Numbered from the stretch's first letter, positions 9,054 to 18,259 are shown. The stretch: DNA of 38,478 bases from Pseudomonadota bacterium (GCA_018897105.1 JAHILF010000119.1:1-38478), one strand, 5' to 3'. Notes: generated by a model from the sequence alone, not told the origin. Made by a program: numbers and translations.

Positions 9054-9480
9054 TTGTCAATACCGGACACGGCGAGTTTTTGACGAGCTTTTCGGCAATA
9101 CTGCCGAAAAGAACCTTTTCCAGTCCCTTGTAGCCATGGGTGCCCATGACGATTAAATCCACCTTCTGTTCCCTGGCATAGTTGCGAATCGTCTCGGCAA
9201 TGTCTCCGGCCATGACCACACCCTTGCAGACCACAGCAGGCTCAAGCGATTCCGCCAGAAAGGCCTTCATCCTCTCCCTGGCACTGGCAACCAGATCTTC
9301 CTCAAACTGAATAACAGGCATATGGGGTTCAAAAAACTCTGAATAATCCTGAAAGGTCTGAGCGACAAAAATCGCCTCCATCTCCGCCCCGAACTGGCTG
9401 GCCACAGAGGCACCATACTTGATAATACGATTGGAATTTTCCGAGAAATCCACCGGCACCAGAATTTTCTTCACCTGCAT
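9037..9480 (-). CDS. Universal stress protein, UspA family, ATP-binding type
   Basis: A 147-residue single-domain Usp protein, a cytoplasmic stress and energy-state responder. The N-terminus KKILVPVDFSENS is the usual first strand and helix. The ATP-binding pattern G-X2-G-X9-G-S is present as GTHG, nine residues, then GS, followed by IAEKLVKNSPCPVLTI. This motif predicts nucleotide binding rather than the non-binding UspA type. GAGGAGG lies 7 bases before the ATG. Its 3' end overlaps the converging 373-residue gene by 17 bases. Which stress it answers cannot be told. Confidence 0.94.
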   Translation of the reverse strand: MQVKKILVPVDFSENSNRIIKYGASVASQFGAEMEAIFVAQTFQDYSEFFEPHMPVIQFEEDLVASARERMKAFLAESLEPAVVCKGVVMAGDIAETIRNYAREQKVDLIVMGTHGYKGLEKVLFGSIAEKLVKNSPCPVLTINPYK

Positions 9481-9596
9481 AAAACCACCTCCTCATTTTT
9501 TCTTTTATTCTATTCATAAGTCTCCCAGATACAAAATATTTTTTCTTTGTATCTTTATCCCATAGCGGTTATGTAGCATCCAGGATTGACATCATC

Positions 9597-11621
9597 ATGG
9601 ATGAACTTCTTGCTAAAATCAAAAATATTTTCTCTCCCGGTGGAATTCTCAGCACGAAACTGCCCGGCTTTGAAGCCCGCGCCGGTCAGCTCGCCATGGC
9701 AACGGCCGTGGCGCAGAATTTTACCGGGGATGAATCATTTAGCCCATCTGCCGGGTCAGGCACCATGCTTGCCGTGGAGGCGGAAACCGGTATCGGTAAG
9801 ACCCTTGCCTATCTGGTACCGGCCGCATTAAGCAATCAGAAGGTGGTGGTTTCAACCGGGACACTGAACCTCCAGGAACAGATTCTCAACAAAGAGATTC
9901 CCTTTATCAAAGAGCATATTGCCCCGCACCTTTCCGCTCTCTGCGTCAAAGGTCGACAAAACTACCTGTGCCTCTACCGCTGGCATCAGCTCTATGACTC
10001 TCCTCAGCTCCCCCTTTTCGACAACGATCATCTTGACGCCGTTGCCGACTGGCTTGGCTCAACCCATACCGGGGACCGGGCCGAACTTGACTGGCTTCCA
10101 GACCATTCAAGCCTGTGGCGGGAGGTGAGCGCCACCTCCAGTCAATGCCTGGGCACAATCTGTCCGGACGGCGCCGACTGCTTCATCAACCAATTGCGCA
10201 AAAAAGCAGCCCGCACCCAGCTGCTGATCGTCAACCACCATCTCTTTTTTTCTGATCTTGCCCTGCGGCGTTTCGGTTTTGCCGAGGTTCTGCCCCGTTA
10301 TGAATCGGTTATTTTCGATGAGGCCCATCACATTGAAAATATCGCCACCCGTTATTTCGGCAACAGTGTGAGTCACTTCCAGCTGCTTGACCTGGCCCAG
10401 GACATCGAGAAACTGCTGCAGGAAAATGCCCATGATAAATCCCTGGAAAAAATTTCCAGCGCAGTCAACGGCCTGACCGCCGAGGCCGTCCGTTTCCTGC
10501 GGATCTTCCCCGAGGAACGGGGCCGCTTTCCACTTCATGAGGCAGTGGAAAAAATCAGCAACTGGGAGGAAGAATGCCTGTTGCTGACAGAATCCCTGTC
10601 CGGTCTCATCTCACGGCTTGACTCCCAGGCCCAGCGCAGTGACATATGGGGCGGCATGCAGCGCCGGGCCCAGGAGCTGCTGACCAATCTGCAGATTGTT
10701 ACCGGGCAGCAGCGCAGTTCCTATGTTTACTGGTATGAGCGGCGCGACAAATCGGTTGCCGTTTCCGCCTCCCCTATTGAAATTGCTGAGGATCTGCAAA
10801 AATCACTTTTCCCTGAGGTCAGGACAGCAATTTTCACCTCCGCTACGCTGACCACCGGCGGCAACTTCAGCTATTTTTTCGAACGCCTCGGTCTGCCTGC
10901 AACCACCAACACCCTGCGTCTGGCCTCGCCATTTGACTACGCAGGGCGGACCGAACTGTTTGTCCCGGCCAATATGCCCGAACCTGCCGCCCCGACTTTC
11001 CTGAAGGAATTGCAGCATAGCATCCTGGACATCCTGCTGGCATCCCGGGGCCGGGCTCTGGTGCTCTTTACCAGTATCAAGGCCATGCATTACCTGTTTC
11101 ATTATCTCGAGGAAAGGCTGCCTTTCCCGGTTTTCATGCAGGGCAGCGCACCGAAACAGACTCTGCTTGACCGTTTCAGCAACGAAACCCATTCCGTGCT
11201 GCTGGCAGTTGCCAGCTTCTGGGAAGGGGTGGATGTCCCGGGTGAAACCTTGAGTTGTGTGATCATTGACAAGCTTCCCTTTGAAGTTCCCAGCGATCCT
11301 GTTATCATGGCCCGGATTGCTAAAATAAAGGATGAGGGCGGCAATCCTTTCGTGGATTTCCAGATACCCAGGGCTATTCTGACCCTGCGCCAGGGGCTTG
11401 GCCGGCTCATGCGTTCATCCACCGACTCAGGACTGCTGGCCATCATGGATGTCCGCCTCTTCACCAAGCGGTATGGCCGTCTTTTCCTGAAAAGTTTACC
11501 GGACAGCCCAATCATCAGAACCCTTGAGGAGGTAACCTTTTTTTTCCATGAAAAAGCGGATACGGTAGGGGCGGTTCGCGACTTGCCCTTACAGCCAACC
11601 CCTTCAGAGACAGGAGAATAA
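9597..11621 (+). CDS. ATP-dependent DNA helicase, DinG/YoaA (XPD-like) family with Fe-S cluster
   Basis: Superfamily 2 helicase of the XPD/Rad3-DinG group, expected to unwind DNA or R-loop substrates 5'-3' in repair. The 674-residue product has Walker A (ETGIGKT, 63-69), the iron-sulfur insertion with four cysteines at 125, 184, 189 and 195, the DEAH box at 241-244, and motif VI (RQGLGRLMRS, about 598-607). The cysteine spacing matches the 4Fe-4S site of DinG-type enzymes. There is no N-terminal exonuclease domain, unlike Gram-positive DinG fusions. The stop codon is one base before the polyprenyl synthase start, so the two are translationally coupled or nearly so. Confidence 0.93.
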   Translation: MDELLAKIKNIFSPGGILSTKLPGFEARAGQLAMATAVAQNFTGDESFSPSAGSGTMLAVEAETGIGKTLAYLVPAALSNQKVVVSTGTLNLQEQILNKEIPFIKEHIAPHLSALCVKGRQNYLCLYRWHQLYDSPQLPLFDNDHLDAVADWLGSTHTGDRAELDWLPDHSSLWREVSATSSQCLGTICPDGADCFINQLRKKAARTQLLIVNHHLFFSDLALRRFGFAEVLPRYESVIFDEAHHIENIATRYFGNSVSHFQLLDLAQDIEKLLQENAHDKSLEKISSAVNGLTAEAVRFLRIFPEERGRFPLHEAVEKISNWEEECLLLTESLSGLISRLDSQAQRSDIWGGMQRRAQELLTNLQIVTGQQRSSYVYWYERRDKSVAVSASPIEIAEDLQKSLFPEVRTAIFTSATLTTGGNFSYFFERLGLPATTNTLRLASPFDYAGRTELFVPANMPEPAAPTFLKELQHSILDILLASRGRALVLFTSIKAMHYLFHYLEERLPFPVFMQGSAPKQTLLDRFSNETHSVLLAVASFWEGVDVPGETLSCVIIDKLPFEVPSDPVIMARIAKIKDEGGNPFVDFQIPRAILTLRQGLGRLMRSSTDSGLLAIMDVRLFTKRYGRLFLKSLPDSPIIRTLEEVTFFFHEKADTVGAVRDLPLQPTPSETGE

Positions 11622-11622
11622 T

Positions 11623-12645
11623 GTGAATAAAAACGAACTTCTTGCCCTGCTGCAACCTGATATCGAGCAAATCAATGAAACCATGCACAGCGAGATCTCT
11701 CAGTGCGGCAATGCGTTGCTTCAGCAAATTCTGGAATATGCCCTCTTCAATGGTGGGAAAAGGATCCGCCCGATCCTGACCGTGCTGTCGGCCAGGCTGT
11801 GCGCCTTTTCCCGCATGCCGGAAGGGCTGGCAGAGGAGGATGAACTGAAACCGCCGGTCAACCTTTACCTCCTGGCCGCGATTTTCGAATTCCTCCATGG
11901 CGCAAGCCTGCTGCATGATGATGTGATTGATAACGCCGGCAAGCGTCGGGGCAGGCCTTCAGCCAACAGTGTCTGGGACAATACCCAGGTTATTCTGGCC
12001 GGTGATTTTCTCCACGCCAGGGCTCTGACCATTGCCGGCACAGTCGGTGATCAGCATACCCTCTCGCTCATCGGCCACGCCACAGCAGCCATGATCCAGG
12101 CTGAATTTCTGCAGATGCAGACCGTGCAGGAGCGTAATCTTTCCGAAAAAAATTATTTTTCCGTGCTGCGCGGCAAAACCGGCTGTCTCATCAGCGCGGC
12201 CTGTGAGGTCGGGGCCTATTTTGCCCAAAGCGGCGATGCACATCAAAAGGCCCTGCGGAGTTACGGGGATGCCCTGGGGCTTGCCTTTCAGGTCGTGGAC
12301 GATCTCCTCGATTACCAGGGCGATCCCGGTAAAACAGGCAAGGCAGTGGGCAATGATTTTGTCGAAGGCAAGATGACCCTGCCCCTCATACATGCCTTGC
12401 AGAACTGTGACCGAAAAGAGTTTGACCGCATCATGGGTCTGCTCAAGGAAAACCCCTCGGCGCGGGCGGGACAGATCGGCGAAGTTTATGCCTTTATTGA
12501 ACAATACGGCGGCTTTGACTATGCAAGACAGGGTGCGGAAACCCTTGTTGAAGCGGCTAATGAGGCACTTGCCGTTTTTCCTGACTGTCAGTCACGCAAA
12601 ATCCTGACCGGACTGGCCAATTACGTGCTGACCCGGCAGAAATAA
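11623..12645 (+). CDS. ispB: Long-chain trans-polyprenyl diphosphate synthase (octaprenyl/heptaprenyl type)
   Basis: Makes the isoprenoid side chain of a respiratory quinone by head-to-tail condensation of IPP onto an allylic diphosphate. The 340-residue protein has both Mg-binding motifs: DDVID at 99-103 and DDLLD at 226-230. It also has the GGKRIRP substrate motif near 44-50. The residues five and four before the first DDxxD are Ala94 and Ser95; small residues there favour long products (known for the family). A Pro/Glu-rich insert at about 62-80 is unusual. The start is GTG at 11623 with AGGAG spaced 6 bases. The exact chain length is inferred, so the symbol is tentative. Confidence 0.9.
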   Translation: MNKNELLALLQPDIEQINETMHSEISQCGNALLQQILEYALFNGGKRIRPILTVLSARLCAFSRMPEGLAEEDELKPPVNLYLLAAIFEFLHGASLLHDDVIDNAGKRRGRPSANSVWDNTQVILAGDFLHARALTIAGTVGDQHTLSLIGHATAAMIQAEFLQMQTVQERNLSEKNYFSVLRGKTGCLISAACEVGAYFAQSGDAHQKALRSYGDALGLAFQVVDDLLDYQGDPGKTGKAVGNDFVEGKMTLPLIHALQNCDRKEFDRIMGLLKENPSARAGQIGEVYAFIEQYGGFDYARQGAETLVEAANEALAVFPDCQSRKILTGLANYVLTRQK

Positions 12646-13563
12646 ATGGCCAGAAAAAAAGCTGCCCGTAAAAAAAAGAAAGGCAAAAAAAGCCTGTTGC
12701 TGTGGTTTTTCCTTTTATTGCTGCTGCTGTGCAGTATTGCGGCCACGGTGTACCTTGTTTTTCTGCGTCCGGGCACCATCAAACCCCTCTCCCCGCCCAT
12801 TGCCTCGGTACCCAAGAAAAAGCCGGCCCCTATTCCAGCAAAACCTGCTGTGCCGCCGCCTCTCATCACCAGCCTACCCAGCCAAAAATCGCCGGCAACC
12901 GCCCAGCTTCCCCTGATCAGCATTATCATTGACGATATGGGATTCCAGGATAAAATCTGTGCCGATCTCATCGCCCTTGATCTTAATCTGTCGTTCGCCT
13001 TTCTGCCTTTCGGCCCCCATACCGCAGCCCAGTTAGCCGAGGCCCGACGGAAAGACCGGGACATTCTGCTGCATCTGCCCATGGAACCGCAGGACAGCAA
13101 ATGGACCCCTGGTCCAGGGGCACTTTTGACCGCTATGGACAGCTGGAAAATTCAGTCAACCCTGGCCAGGGATATTGCCGCGGTACCCCATGCCATAGGC
13201 GTCAATAATCACATGGGATCCAGCTTCACGGAGAACCGCATAGCCATGCAGGCCTGTCTCGCTCTGCTCAAAAATAACAATCTCTTTTTTCTGGACAGCC
13301 TTACCTCCGCCAACTCAGTCGGATTTTCCATGGCAAGAGAGATGGGGATGAGATCCGCCCAGCGGGATATTTTTATCGACAACAGCCAGGACGCACAGCA
13401 GATCATGAAACAGCTGGATGCGTTGATCAGCCTCGCCAGGAAAAGAGGATCTGCCATCGGCATCGGCCACCCGCACCCGGCAACCCTTGCTGCCCTGAGA
13501 AAATATCAGTCGAAACTGCAGGGCGAGATACAACTTGTCGGAGTAAGCCGGCTGGCAAAATAA
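12646..13563 (+). CDS. Divergent polysaccharide deacetylase family protein (YibQ/DUF610-like)
   Basis: A 305-residue protein with a very basic N-terminus (about 1-17), one membrane segment or signal anchor (about 18-38), a Pro/Lys-rich linker (about 45-80), and then a deacetylase-like NodB-fold domain. The domain shows SIIIDDMGF, the FLPFGPHT strand, DILLHLPMEP, GVNNHMGS and IGIGHPHPATL, which are the pattern of the divergent YibQ family. It is expected to act in the periplasm; the natural substrate of YibQ proteins is not established. The ATG at 12646 directly follows the TAA of the polyprenyl synthase gene, consistent with an operon. No ribosome-binding site is evident, so translation is likely coupled. 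Confidence 0.9.
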   Translation: MARKKAARKKKKGKKSLLLWFFLLLLLLCSIAATVYLVFLRPGTIKPLSPPIASVPKKKPAPIPAKPAVPPPLITSLPSQKSPATAQLPLISIIIDDMGFQDKICADLIALDLNLSFAFLPFGPHTAAQLAEARRKDRDILLHLPMEPQDSKWTPGPGALLTAMDSWKIQSTLARDIAAVPHAIGVNNHMGSSFTENRIAMQACLALLKNNNLFFLDSLTSANSVGFSMAREMGMRSAQRDIFIDNSQDAQQIMKQLDALISLARKRGSAIGIGHPHPATLAALRKYQSKLQGEIQLVGVSRLAK

Positions 13564-13579
13564 CAGGAGCCCAGAAAAA

Positions 13580-14371
13580 ATGACGCCGCTGCTAACATTA
13601 ACCACTGATTTCGGCTTAAACGACGAATATGCCGGGGTGATGAAAGGGGTTATCTTTAGCAGGTGCCCTGGGGCAACCATCGTTGATCTCACCCATGGCA
13701 TCCGGCCCCAGGACGTCCGACAGGCAGCCAGGGTGATTGCCTCGGCCTACCGGTTTTTCCCGCCAAATACCATCCATGTGGTGGTGGTTGACCCGGGAGT
13801 AGGCAGCAACCGACGCATTATCCTGCTGGAAGCCGCCGGCCATCTTTTCCTGGCCCCGGACAACGGGGTGATGACTTTGCTTTTCCCGCAAGCCGGCAAG
13901 GTTCATGAGGTATGCAACAGTGACCTTTTTCTGCACCCGGTCAGCCACACCTTTCATGGCCGTGATATCTTTGCCCCGGTGGCGGCCCATCTTGCCCGTA
14001 ATTTTCCACCCCACAGCACGGGCCGGGAGATCGCCGGGGAATCACTGGTCAGTCTTGCCATGGCAACGCCGGTACTCTGCGGCGATACCCTGAGCGGCGC
14101 AGTGACGGATATCGACCATTTCGGCAACCTCATTACCAATATCGACAGGGAGACGGCCGACCGATTCTGTTCCGGGGACTGGCTGAACCTGCGGGTAAGC
14201 GTGGGCGCATTGACAATCACGGGTGTGGCAGCGGCATACAGCGCAGCTGCCATTGACAGGCCGGTTGCCCTGTTCGGCAGCCGCGATTTGCTGGAGATAG
14301 GCATCTATCAGGGAAATGCTGCCAGAAAGTTGCAAGTTGGGCTGGACAGTAAAGTCAGCTTAAGCATATAA
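13580..14371 (+). CDS. S-adenosyl-L-methionine hydroxide adenosyltransferase (DUF62 family)
   Basis: Hydrolyses S-adenosylmethionine to adenosine and methionine using a water-derived hydroxide; members also include the related fluorinase. The 263-residue length is typical. The N-terminal domain has TLTTDFGLNDEYAGVMKG, VVDPGVGSNRR with Asp71 and Arg78, and APDNGVMT. His126 lies in FHGRD. The Asp-Arg-His set is the known catalytic and binding set for the family. The C-terminal beta-domain includes DIDHFGNLITNI. AGGAG precedes the ATG by about 10 bases. It is 16 bases after the YibQ-like gene and is the last gene of this plus-strand series. Halogenase activity is unlikely without the fluorinase-specific loop, which was not seen. 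Confidence 0.9.
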   Translation: MTPLLTLTTDFGLNDEYAGVMKGVIFSRCPGATIVDLTHGIRPQDVRQAARVIASAYRFFPPNTIHVVVVDPGVGSNRRIILLEAAGHLFLAPDNGVMTLLFPQAGKVHEVCNSDLFLHPVSHTFHGRDIFAPVAAHLARNFPPHSTGREIAGESLVSLAMATPVLCGDTLSGAVTDIDHFGNLITNIDRETADRFCSGDWLNLRVSVGALTITGVAAAYSAAAIDRPVALFGSRDLLEIGIYQGNAARKLQVGLDSKVSLSI

Positions 14372-14410
14372 TAATTTACTGAAAAACCTCTTTACAAAAC
14401 GTCACATAAG

Positions 14411-14438
14411 AATTAAATAATTTAATTAATCAATTAAA
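14411..14438. promoter_or_regulatory. Operator-like array of three alternating AT-rich half-sites
   Basis: Three 7-base half-sites alternate in orientation: AATTAAA (14411-14417), TTTAATT (14421-14427) and AATTAAA (14432-14438), with spacers of 3 and 4 bases. Each neighbouring pair forms a perfect inverted repeat. The array lies 13 bases before the ArsR-type regulator's ATG, where an autorepressor would bind. The role is inferred from position and symmetry. Confidence 0.5.
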
Positions 14439-14451
14439 CACTGAGTAGCCA

Positions 14452-14745
14452 ATGCAAACTGAACACATTGAATCCATTGCCGGACTGTTGAAAACCATGT
14501 CACATCCCATTAGACTAAAAATTCTCTGCCTGCTGCAGGACAAGGAAATGACGGTGGGTGAGCTCCGCGAAGAGGTAAAAACAACCAATGCCAATGTTTC
14601 ACAACACCTGTCCATATTACGCAACCAGGGGATTATTTCCTTCCGCAAAGATGCAAACTTTATCTACAACAGCATTAAGGATCCCCGTATCCTGCAGTTG
14701 ATGCAAACCCTGCGCAAACTTTTTTGCACTGAGGCCATCAATTAG
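14452..14745 (+). CDS. ArsR/SmtB-family winged-helix transcriptional regulator
   Basis: A 97-residue dimeric DNA-binding repressor. It has the ArsR pattern: MSHPIRLKILCLLQDKEM, then VGELREEVKTTNANVSQHLSILRNQGII with the recognition helix at about 44-58, and a beta-wing (FRKDANFIYN). The cysteines (residues 26 and 92, roughly) are not in an ELCVC metal-site arrangement, so classical arsenite or zinc sensing is not supported; it may sense a lipophilic ligand or redox change. An alternating AT-rich array lies just upstream. A terminator-like hairpin separates it from the downstream RND exporter gene. The likely target is itself and the following export genes, by position only. Confidence 0.88.
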   Translation: MQTEHIESIAGLLKTMSHPIRLKILCLLQDKEMTVGELREEVKTTNANVSQHLSILRNQGIISFRKDANFIYNSIKDPRILQLMQTLRKLFCTEAIN

Positions 14746-14789
14746 CGCCCAGTCCGTAGTAACCCTTCCCCTTTCACTGGGCGCTGTTT
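14744..14789 (+). terminator. Hairpin between regulator and RND gene, probable terminator
   Basis: AGCGCCCAGT (14744-14753) pairs perfectly with ACTGGGCGCT (14776-14785), followed by GTTTA. The left arm overlaps the TAG stop of the ArsR gene. The loop is about 22 bases and the T run is short, so partial termination or attenuation is as likely as full termination. Confidence 0.55.
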
Positions 14790-14827
14790 AAGCATATCAA
14801 TTACAATCGTAGTTCCGGAGCTTTTCG

Positions 14828-17443
14828 ATGAAAATCGGCAGCCGCTTAATACAGTTTTCCATTTGCCATCCCAAAATCGTTACGACCCTCATGGTGCTCA
14901 TCACCTTGGCCCTCGGCTCACTCCTTGTCAAGGTGCATGTGGACACCGACCCGGAGAACATGCTGCCGGAAGATGAAGCAGTCCGGGTTTACCACAATCT
15001 GGTCAAAAAAGAATTCTCCCTCTATGACGTGGTGGTGCTTGGCGTAGTCAACGATAAAGATCCGGACGGCGTTTTCAACCCCGACACCCTGGGGCATGTC
15101 CAGGAACTCAGCGAATTTGCCAAAACCCTGCAGGATCCAAATGATCCGGAAAAACGGGTCGTCGCCTCTGAGATGATCGCTCCCGGAGATGTTGACACCA
15201 TTGAGCAGGCAGGCCCAGGCCAGGTCCGTTTCCAATGGCTGATGGCCAAAGCGCCGGCCAGCCGGGAAGAGGCCTTAAAAATTCGCGACAGCGCCATGGG
15301 CAATCCCCTGTTGAACGGCACCCTGGTTTCCGAAGACGGTAAGGCGATCGCTATTTATATCCCGATCACCACCAAGGACTTTGCCCACCAGGTGCGCAAT
15401 GAACTGCTGAAAAAAATCAGCGCCTTCAAGGGGGATGACCAGTTCTTCATCACCGGCCTGCCCGTGGCCGAGGACACCTTCGGCAAAGAGATGTTTGTGC
15501 AGATGGCCATCTCCGCCCCCCTGGCCATGGTTGCCATTTTTCTGCTGATGCTGCTCTTTTTCAGGAAACTCTCCCTGATCATCTCGCCGATGATTGTCGC
15601 CATGGTTTCGGTCATCGCCACCATGGGCCTGCTGATCGGCACCGGCAACACCCTGCATATCATGAGTTCCATGATTCCCATTTTTCTCATGCCCATTGCC
15701 GTGGTGGACAGCATACATATCCTTTCTGAATTTTTTGACAAATACCAGACGATCAAAGACCGGCGCCGCACCATCGAGCATGTTATGGACCAGTTGTTCA
15801 TGCCCATGCTCTATACCTCGCTCACCTCAGCGGCCGGCTTTGCCTCTCTTGCCCTGACCCCGATCCCGCCGGTGCAGGCCTTCGGCATTTTTGTCGCCTT
15901 CGGCATCATGCTGGCCTGGCTGGTGACCATTGTTTTCACTCCTGCATATGTGATGCTGCTCAAGGAGGAAAGCCTGGCCAATTTCGGGGCAGCCATCCAG
16001 ATGACGGGACCGTCCAAAAAATCCTGGCTTGCCGCCTTTCTTGCCCGGCTGGCCCGTTTTACCTATCAGCAGGCAAAACTGATCATTATTGTTACCGTGG
16101 TCACCCTGCTGGTCTCACTGTACGGCATTCATAAAATTCAGATCAATGACAACCCGGTGAAATGGTTTACCAAAAATCATCCGATCCGGGTGGCGGACAA
16201 GGTGCTGAACAGCCACTTCGGCGGCACCTATGAGGCCTATTTGGTACTGGAGGCAAAAGAGGAAGCTCTTTCCCCCGCCCAAACCGCGGCCATGCTGAAA
16301 GAAAAACTCGCAGCCCTGCCTGTGGCTCAGTCACTACCATCTCTGCTCAACCAGGCAATACAGATCGTTGACGAGAGCAGTAAAACAGCGGCTGACAGTG
16401 ATCAGTTGCTGAATGTGGTTGAAAATAAATGGCTCATAAGGCAAGATGCGAGCGCTGATGCTGATTATGAATCATGGTCGGAATTCATGGACACCCTGGC
16501 CGTGGTAAAAAACCGCGGCCAGATTTTCAAAAATCCCGAAATGCTGCGCTATGTGGCCCGCTTGCAGGAGGATATGAACCGGTCCCAGGTGGTGGGCAAG
16601 AGCAACTCCGTTACCGATGTGGTGAAAAAAGTTCATCAGGAACTGTTTGCGGGGAAGACCGATTATTACAGAGTACCGGACAGCGTCAACGCCGTGGCCC
16701 AATGCCTGATTTCATTCCAAAACAGCCATAAACCTGATTTTCTCTGGCATTTTGTCACCCCTGATTACACCAAGGCAAATATCTGGGTGCAGCTCAAGAA
16801 CGGGGACAATCAGGGGATGGAGAAGGTGGTTGCGGAGGTTAATAAATTCATGAGCGCCAACCCTCCCCCCTTTACCATTGAACATAAATGGGCGGGGCTG
16901 ACCTACCTCAATGTAGTCTGGCAGGACAAAATGGTCACCGGCATGCTGGAGGCCTTCAGCAGCAGTTTTGTCGTGGTGCTGGTCATGATGATCATCCTCT
17001 TCCGCTCCCTGCTGTGGGGGCTGCTGGCCATGGTCCCGCTTTCGGTCACCATTGCCCTTATCTATGGCATCATCGGTTTCATCGGCAAGGATTACGATAT
17101 GCCCGTGGCGGTTTTATCTTCACTTACCTTGGGGCTGGCGGTTGATTTTGCCATCCATTTCTTGGAACGCACCAGAATGGTATACCGGAAAACGCATTCC
17201 TGGAGTGCTGCCATCAAGGAAATGTTCGAGGAGCCGGCCAGGGCCATCAGCAAAAACGTCATCGTCATTGCAGTAGGGTTTACGCCCCTGCTTGCCGCGC
17301 CCCTGATGCCGTATAAAACCGTGGGTGTTTTCCTTGCCAGCATCATGGCGGCCTCGGGTCTTGCCACCATGATCATTCTGCCGGCTCTCATCACCCTGCT
17401 GCAAAAATATCTTTTCAAAAATGAACAACGTCAGACAAATTAA
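14828..17443 (+). CDS. RND-superfamily exporter, MmpL/HAE-type, single polypeptide
   Basis: An 871-residue proton-driven inner-membrane exporter with the duplicated RND plan. A first membrane helix is at about 17-35, followed by a large periplasmic loop starting DTDPENMLPEDEA. A five-helix block is at about 215-385, a second lone helix at about 418-438, a second periplasmic loop (to about 690), and a final five-helix block (about 695-860). Conserved in-membrane segments VVDSIHILSEFF and VDFAIHFLERTRM sit at equivalent places in the two halves. It has no N-terminal lipoprotein or adaptor gene of the AcrA type nearby, so it is not a drug-efflux AcrAB-like set. It is followed by a LolA-like protein and an outer-membrane barrel, the set seen for lipid-type exporters. 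GGAG lies 7 bases before the ATG. Confidence 0.92.
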   Translation: MKIGSRLIQFSICHPKIVTTLMVLITLALGSLLVKVHVDTDPENMLPEDEAVRVYHNLVKKEFSLYDVVVLGVVNDKDPDGVFNPDTLGHVQELSEFAKTLQDPNDPEKRVVASEMIAPGDVDTIEQAGPGQVRFQWLMAKAPASREEALKIRDSAMGNPLLNGTLVSEDGKAIAIYIPITTKDFAHQVRNELLKKISAFKGDDQFFITGLPVAEDTFGKEMFVQMAISAPLAMVAIFLLMLLFFRKLSLIISPMIVAMVSVIATMGLLIGTGNTLHIMSSMIPIFLMPIAVVDSIHILSEFFDKYQTIKDRRRTIEHVMDQLFMPMLYTSLTSAAGFASLALTPIPPVQAFGIFVAFGIMLAWLVTIVFTPAYVMLLKEESLANFGAAIQMTGPSKKSWLAAFLARLARFTYQQAKLIIIVTVVTLLVSLYGIHKIQINDNPVKWFTKNHPIRVADKVLNSHFGGTYEAYLVLEAKEEALSPAQTAAMLKEKLAALPVAQSLPSLLNQAIQIVDESSKTAADSDQLLNVVENKWLIRQDASADADYESWSEFMDTLAVVKNRGQIFKNPEMLRYVARLQEDMNRSQVVGKSNSVTDVVKKVHQELFAGKTDYYRVPDSVNAVAQCLISFQNSHKPDFLWHFVTPDYTKANIWVQLKNGDNQGMEKVVAEVNKFMSANPPPFTIEHKWAGLTYLNVVWQDKMVTGMLEAFSSSFVVVLVMMIILFRSLLWGLLAMVPLSVTIALIYGIIGFIGKDYDMPVAVLSSLTLGLAVDFAIHFLERTRMVYRKTHSWSAAIKEMFEEPARAISKNVIVIAVGFTPLLAAPLMPYKTVGVFLASIMAASGLATMIILPALITLLQKYLFKNEQRQTN

Positions 17444-17459
17444 CTGAGGTATCCAAACG

Positions 17460-18251
17460 ATGAAAAAAACTTTTTCCGCTCTTTCCCTGGCAACCCTATT
17501 TCTCACTACGGCAACCTGTGTGTTGGCGGCCCCGAATGTTGAGGAAATCGTCAACAAGGCCAACAATGCGGCCTATTATGCCGGTAAAGACGGCAAAGCC
17601 CTGGTTGACATGACCATTACCGACTCCCAGGGCCGTACCAGAAACAGGGAATTTGTCATCCTGCGTCGTGATGACAAGGATGGCGGCAACCAGGAGTTCT
17701 ATGTTTTCTTCAGAAAACCCAGCGATATCCGCAAAACCGTTTTTCTGGTCCATAAATATACGGACAAGGACGATGATCGCTGGATGTACCTGCCCGATCT
17801 TGATCTGGTAAAGCGGATAGCCGCCTCGGATAAACGGACCAGCTTCATGGGTTCCCATTTTTTTTATGAAGATGTCTCGGGCCGCGGCATTAACGAAGAC
17901 AAGCATGAACTGCTGGAAGACGGGGATAAATTTTATGTGTTGAAAAATACCCCGAAGGATCCCGTCTCAGTGGAATTTTCCTTCTACCGGGTCTGGATCG
18001 ACAAAAAAACCTTTCTGCCCATGAAGGCCGAATACGCCAATAAGGCTGACAAGCCATACAGGGTCGTTGAAGCCTTGGCCGTGGAGGATATCCAGGGTCA
18101 TCCCACCGTGACCAAGTCCAGGGTGCAGGATTTTACCAGCGGCGGGGAGACGGTGTCGGAATTTTCCAATATCAGCTATGATCTCGGCCTCGATGCATCA
18201 ATCTTTAGCGAACGCTACCTGCGCAAACCGCCAAAGGAAGTGTACCGCTAA
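17460..18251 (+). CDS. Outer membrane lipoprotein-sorting (LolA-like) periplasmic protein
   Basis: A 263-residue periplasmic protein predicted to carry a lipophilic molecule between membranes. A Sec signal peptide covers about 1-23 (ending VLAA before Pro). The mature protein has the LolA-like half-barrel pattern: VDMTITDSQGRTRNREFVILRR, FYVFFRKPSDIRKTVFLVHKY, DDRWMYLPDLDLVKRI, and SFMGSHFFYEDVSGR. The WMYLPDL and GS-hydrophobic-DVSGR parts are characteristic of this RND-linked family. The gene starts 17 bases after the RND gene and 9 bases before the barrel gene. The three therefore probably form one export path: RND pump, periplasmic carrier, outer-membrane barrel. The cargo is unknown. Confidence 0.88.
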   Translation: MKKTFSALSLATLFLTTATCVLAAPNVEEIVNKANNAAYYAGKDGKALVDMTITDSQGRTRNREFVILRRDDKDGGNQEFYVFFRKPSDIRKTVFLVHKYTDKDDDRWMYLPDLDLVKRIAASDKRTSFMGSHFFYEDVSGRGINEDKHELLEDGDKFYVLKNTPKDPVSVEFSFYRVWIDKKTFLPMKAEYANKADKPYRVVEALAVEDIQGHPTVTKSRVQDFTSGGETVSEFSNISYDLGLDASIFSERYLRKPPKEVYR

Positions 18252-18259
18252 TTTCAGCC

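Noticed and set aside
9597-11621. Exonuclease-helicase fusion of the Gram-positive DinG kind
   Set aside because: The protein starts directly at the helicase domain; no exonuclease motifs precede it.
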